A stretch of DNA of 38,026 nucleotides, taken from contig NZ_VDDD01000018.1 in the NCBI RefSeq assembly GCF_006151785.1, forward strand, positions 1 to 38,026, given 5' to 3'. Each line of letters begins with the position of its first letter. Positions within the stretch are counted from its first letter, which is position 1. The stretch comes from Paracoccus marcusii (GTDB lineage: Bacteria; Pseudomonadota; Alphaproteobacteria; Rhodobacterales; Rhodobacteraceae). Made by a program: the position numbers and the translations under genes. Of the stretch, positions 35,230 to 38,026 are shown piece by piece. The notes under the pieces are model-generated. The model searched no databases, was not told the DNA's origin, and worked only from the letters and a program-made list of their open reading frames with translations.

Positions 35230-36354
35230 TTAGCTGCCCGCGAAATGGGCGCGCAGACCGTTGTGCAGCCACTGCCACAGCGGCGCGCAGCCGCGTTCGA
35301 CCCAAGGGCCCACGCGGCTTTCCACCTGCGCCAGGGTCACGTCGTATTCGACCCAGCCCGCGCCGCCCGACCGCAGGTTCTGGACGGCGGGCTGGCAGCG
35401 GTCCAGCGCCTTGGCGAAGACGGCATCGGGGCTGGCCGCCGCCTCGAACTCCTGCCACAGGGCCAGCATCTGCTGTCCTTGCGGGTCGGGCAGCAGGCCG
35501 AACAGGCGCCGCGCGGCGGCCTCCTCGGCGGCCTGGATCGCCGCCGATCCATGCGCCTGCCCGCCGGCGGAATGCAGGGGCACATCGCCCACGTCGATCT
35601 CGACCAGATCGTGGATCAGCAGCATCCGGATGACGCGGCCCGGATCGACGCCCGGCCCCGCCAGACCGCCCAGCACCAGCGCGTACAGCGCCAGATGCCA
35701 GCTGTGCTCGGCGCTGTTCTCGCGACGCGATCCGTCCAGCAGGCGGTTTGCGCGCAGGACGCCCTTCAGCGCGTCGGCCTCGGCCAGAAAGGCCAGGCGG
35801 CGGGCCAGATCGCCCTGGGCGACCTCCTGCCCGGACAGCAGCGCCTGCGCGGCCTGCCACCCCTGCGGCCATTCGCGTTCGAACCGCGCCGCGCGTCCGG
35901 CCGACAGGTTGTCGCGCACGATCCGGACATGGTCGGGGATCGGATCGCGCGCCTGGAGTACCTGAAAGATGGGCTGTGCGTGATCCATGCGCTTGGCGGT
36001 CACCGCGGCAGCGTCCGCGCGCCCCTCGAAATCGCGCCAGAGGGCGGCCAGACGCGCCCCGTCCGGCGCCAGGCCAAAGATGCGATCCGCCGCCGCGGCC
36101 TCGGCGATGGCTAGGCCTTCCACGTCATGATCCAGGTGGATCGGCTGATCGCCGGTGTCGATCTCGACCAGGTCGTGGATCAGGATCATCGCGATGGCGC
36201 GGTCGCTGGCGCCCATCACCATTGCCCACAGGGCGACGTGCCAGCTGTGTTCTGCACTGTTCTCGGGGCGCGACAGGTCCATCAGGACGCTGGCGCGGTG
36301 GACCGACTTCAGCCGGTCCGCCTCGCACAGAAAGGCGAACGCATCGTCCAGCAT
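35230..36354 (-). CDS. Tandem HD-domain phosphohydrolase (two YfbR/HDDC2-like domains)
   Basis: The 374-residue protein is two copies of an HD domain that normally forms a whole protein of about 190 residues. Copy 1 has SAEHSWHVALWAM (H36) and LIHDLVEIDTGD (H60, D61, E64, D69). Copy 2 has SAEHSWHLALYAL (H216) and LIHDLVEIDVGD (H247, D248, E251, D256). Both keep the metal and catalytic residues, and both end with AKxxDxxQPxxQ-type helices. Single-domain relatives such as E. coli YfbR are 5'-deoxynucleotidases, so a nucleotide phosphatase role is likely. The alpha/beta hydrolase gene ends 11 bases upstream, which suggests one operon. Confidence 0.88.
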   Translation of the reverse strand: MLDDAFAFLCEADRLKSVHRASVLMDLSRPENSAEHSWHVALWAMVMGASDRAIAMILIHDLVEIDTGDQPIHLDHDVEGLAIAEAAAADRIFGLAPDGARLAALWRDFEGRADAAAVTAKRMDHAQPIFQVLQARDPIPDHVRIVRDNLSAGRAARFEREWPQGWQAAQALLSGQEVAQGDLARRLAFLAEADALKGVLRANRLLDGSRRENSAEHSWHLALYALVLGGLAGPGVDPGRVIRMLLIHDLVEIDVGDVPLHSAGGQAHGSAAIQAAEEAAARRLFGLLPDPQGQQMLALWQEFEAAASPDAVFAKALDRCQPAVQNLRSGGAGWVEYDVTLAQVESRVGPWVERGCAPLWQWLHNGLRAHFAGS

Positions 36355-36365
36355 GGCCGCAGCCC

Positions 36366-37028
36366 TCAGCGCGACGTCTCGGTCAGGCGCTTCCTGACGT
36401 AACCCTGCACCAGGTCGATCATCGGCTTCATGTGGGTCTCGTCGTCGCGGAAGAAATGGTCCGCGCCCTCGATCTCCTCATGGGTGACGGTGATGCCCTT
36501 CTGCTCGCGCAGCTTGCCCACCAGGGTGGCGGTGTCCTTGGGCGGAGCAACGCGGTCGGCAGTGCCGTTCACGATCAGGCCTGACGACGGGCACGGCGCC
36601 AGGAAGCTGAAATCGTACATGTTCGCGGGCGGGGCCACGCTGATGAAGCCGGTGATCTCGGGGCGGCGCATCAGCAGCTGCATCCCGATCCACGCACCGA
36701 AGCTGAATCCCGCGACCCAGCAATGCTTGGAATTGGGGTTCATCGCCTGCAGGTAATCCAGTGCCGAGGCGGCATCGGACAGCTCTCCGATGCCCTGGTC
36801 GAATTCGCCCTGGCTGCGGCCCACGCCGCGGAAGTTGAACCGCATCACCGTGAACCCCATGCGGTGGAACGCATAGTGCAGGTTGTAGACGACGCGGTTG
36901 TTCATCGTCCCGCCATATTGCGGGTGCGGATGCAGCACGATGGCGATGGGGGCGTCTGGCTTGCCGGGCTGAGGGTGGTAACGGCCTTCGAGACGGCCTT
37001 CGGGGCCGGGAAAAATCAGCTCGGGCAT
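36366..37028 (-). CDS. Alpha/beta hydrolase (COG2945-like)
   Basis: This 220-residue serine hydrolase of unknown substrate has the usual alpha/beta fold pattern. The nucleophile S109 lies in AGFSFGAW, the acid is probably D158 in NGTADRVAPP, and the base is H191 in GADHFFRD. The early HPHPQYGGTMNN and FNFRGVGRSQG stretches are typical of this COG2945-type group. GAAGGA precedes the ATG at 37028. I recall this gene as a frequent neighbour of iscR and suf genes in Rhodobacterales, and here too iscR is divergent next to it, but its link to iron-sulfur metabolism is not established. Confidence 0.88.
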   Translation of the reverse strand: MPELIFPGPEGRLEGRYHPQPGKPDAPIAIVLHPHPQYGGTMNNRVVYNLHYAFHRMGFTVMRFNFRGVGRSQGEFDQGIGELSDAASALDYLQAMNPNSKHCWVAGFSFGAWIGMQLLMRRPEITGFISVAPPANMYDFSFLAPCPSSGLIVNGTADRVAPPKDTATLVGKLREQKGITVTHEEIEGADHFFRDDETHMKPMIDLVQGYVRKRLTETSR

Positions 37029-37058
37029 GGTTGTCCTTCACAGGTCCTGTCGGGTTTC

Positions 37059-37087
37059 TTGACGCGTGCGCGCATGGCTTCTAGACG
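37059..37087 (+). promoter_or_regulatory. Candidate sigma-70 promoter for iscR
   Basis: TTGACG and TAGACG are spaced by 17 bases in the spacer between the divergent hydrolase and iscR genes. The start would be near 37094, giving a leader of about 115 bases. I could not identify an IscR/iron-Rhodo operator with confidence. Confidence 0.45.
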
Positions 37088-37209
37088 GGATATCTGGGCA
37101 GCCGGCACAGGTTTGGCAAGAAACATGCTGGGCCGGGCATAGCGCGCGACGACGGCGCGCGTCAATGCAAAGGCAGGCCCGGCAGGGACCATCGGGGGGA
37201 AGACGCGCC

Positions 37210-37668
37210 ATGAAACTGTCCACCAAGGGACGCTACGCGATCATCGCGCTGACCGACCTGGCCATCGCCAAGGGGGGCGACCTGACCTCGCTGGCCGAAA
37301 TCTCGAAACGCCAGGACATCTCGCTGCCCTATCTGGAACAGCTGTTCGTGCGCCTGCGCCGGGCGGGGCTGGTGGCGTCCGTGCGCGGTCCGGGCGGCGG
37401 ATACCGCCTGGCCCGCACCCCCGAGACGATCCGCGTGGCCGAGATCCTGGAGGCCGTGGACGAGACCGTCAGCGCCATGCATATCGGCGCGGGCGCGTCG
37501 GGCGGCATTTCCGGGTCGCGGGCGCAGACCCTGTCGAACCGGCTGTGGGAAAGCCTGTCCGCGCATGTCTATGTCTTCCTGCACAATCACACGCTGGCCG
37601 ACGTGGCGAAGAACCAGCTGCTGCCCTGCCCCGCGCTGCCCAAGATCCTCAACGTCGTGGACGACTGA
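37210..37668 (+). CDS. iscR: Rrf2-family regulator, IscR-type without the three-cysteine cluster
   Basis: The 152-residue product opens MKLSTKGRYAIIALTDLA and has the Rrf2 winged helix (ISKRQDISLPYLEQLFVRL, then SVRGPGGGYRLAR), as in IscR, the repressor of iron-sulfur cluster genes. In classical IscR three cysteines ligate a [2Fe-2S] cluster around residues 92-104. Here that region reads HIGAGASGGISGSRAQT with none, and the only cysteine in the chain is in LLPCPALPK. This agrees with the unusual IscR described in Rhodobacter sphaeroides. GGGGGAAG precedes the ATG. The suf genes that often follow are absent; an adhesin-like gene comes next. Confidence 0.88.
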   Translation: MKLSTKGRYAIIALTDLAIAKGGDLTSLAEISKRQDISLPYLEQLFVRLRRAGLVASVRGPGGGYRLARTPETIRVAEILEAVDETVSAMHIGAGASGGISGSRAQTLSNRLWESLSAHVYVFLHNHTLADVAKNQLLPCPALPKILNVVDD

Positions 37669-37775
37669 GGCCGCCCGGGAATTAATTCGACAAATCCTGG
37701 ATCCGGTCGGCGGTTTCCCGCGTCCCCCGGTCAGAGGCCCGCAAAAGGCCCTGTCCAACGGATGAGGAGAATCCC

Positions 37776-38026
37776 ATGACCCACCTGACCCGTACCCGTG
37801 CCATGCTGCTAGGCGGTGCTGCCGCCATCGCGATGACCGGCGCCGTCGGCACGGCAGCCGCACAGGAGTGCCAGCAGGGCGCAGGCGGCGCCGGATCGCT
37901 GGCCTGCGGCCCGACCGCCATCGCCGAGGGCCCGCTGTCGGTCGCCATCGGCGACAACGCCTCGACCGATGCGACCGCCGTGGACGGCGTGGCCATCGGC
38001 GGAGAGGCGACCGCCACCGGCCCCTC
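37776..38026 (+). CDS. Secreted protein with YadA-head-like repeats (partial, 3' end outside window)
   Basis: The 83 codons present encode a signal peptide (hydrophobic AMLLGGAAAIAMTGAVG, cleavage near TAAAQ at residue 29), then a short Cys-containing, Gly-rich segment and alternating repeats such as PTAIAEGPLSVAIGDNAS and GVAIGGEATATG. The A-x-A-x-G pattern is that of the YadA-type left-handed beta-roll head of trimeric autotransporter adhesins. GAGGAGA lies 6 bases before the ATG. It is on the same strand as iscR, 107 bases downstream, with a GAATTAATTC palindrome (37679-37688) between. Whether a membrane anchor follows cannot be seen. Confidence 0.75.
   Translation, partial: MTHLTRTRAMLLGGAAAIAMTGAVGTAAAQECQQGAGGAGSLACGPTAIAEGPLSVAIGDNASTDATAVDGVAIGGEATATGP

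Overview
The window is a dense, high-GC stretch of chromosome from an alphaproteobacterium, most probably a Rhodobacteraceae/Paracoccaceae member close to Paracoccus. This is inferred from GC-rich third codon positions, long open shadow frames on the opposite strands, FolE2 beside MetZ, an IscR without its cysteine cluster, an ALDH16-type aldehyde dehydrogenase after deoC, and an intergenic hairpin repeat of a kind I recall from this family. There are about 27 protein genes and no tRNA, rRNA, CRISPR, transposase or phage gene. The region looks like core and metabolic genome, not an island.

Layout: (1) 1-4611, minus strand: dnaE, then ruvC-ruvA (ruvA runs off the left edge). (2) 4707-9292, plus strand: a nucleoside-type ABC importer (double ATPase, two permeases, BMP-family binding protein) closed by a hairpin. 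(3) 9442-11429: a secreted von Willebrand A protein and purU, tail to tail on a shared TTAA. (4) 11546-18684: a divergent dipeptide/oligopeptide ABC system, with a fused double ATPase and an M20 amidohydrolase leftward and the binding protein plus two permeases rightward. (5) 18722-22872, minus: a small membrane protein, a DUF1523 protein, deoC and a tandem ALDH16. (6) 22978-27067: a divergent cation diffusion facilitator and an EcsC-family protein running into the 3' end of uvrD/pcrA. (7) 27205-29466, minus: metZ and folE2. (8) 29467-29869: a 403-base gene-free stretch with operator-like, promoter-like and hairpin signals that could be a small RNA and/or the metZ leader. (9) 29870-36354, minus: a DctB/DctD-like two-component pair, purQ, icd and a tandem HD-domain phosphohydrolase. 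(10) 36366-38026: an alpha/beta hydrolase, divergent iscR, and the 5' end of a secreted protein with YadA-head-like repeats.

Functionally, the nucleoside importer and the deoC-ALDH16 pair fit one salvage route: deoxynucleosides enter, deoxyribose-5-phosphate is cleaved to glyceraldehyde-3-phosphate and acetaldehyde, and the aldehyde is oxidised. The peptide ABC system and M20 hydrolase suggest uptake then deacylation or cleavage of N-acyl amino acids or peptides. The items most worth a second look are the NtrC-family regulator lacking the sigma-54 contact loop, the cysteine-poor IscR next to an adhesin-like gene in place of suf genes, the duplicated HD hydrolase, and the structured intergenic stretch upstream of metZ. 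I see no clearly new multi-gene defence or mobile system.
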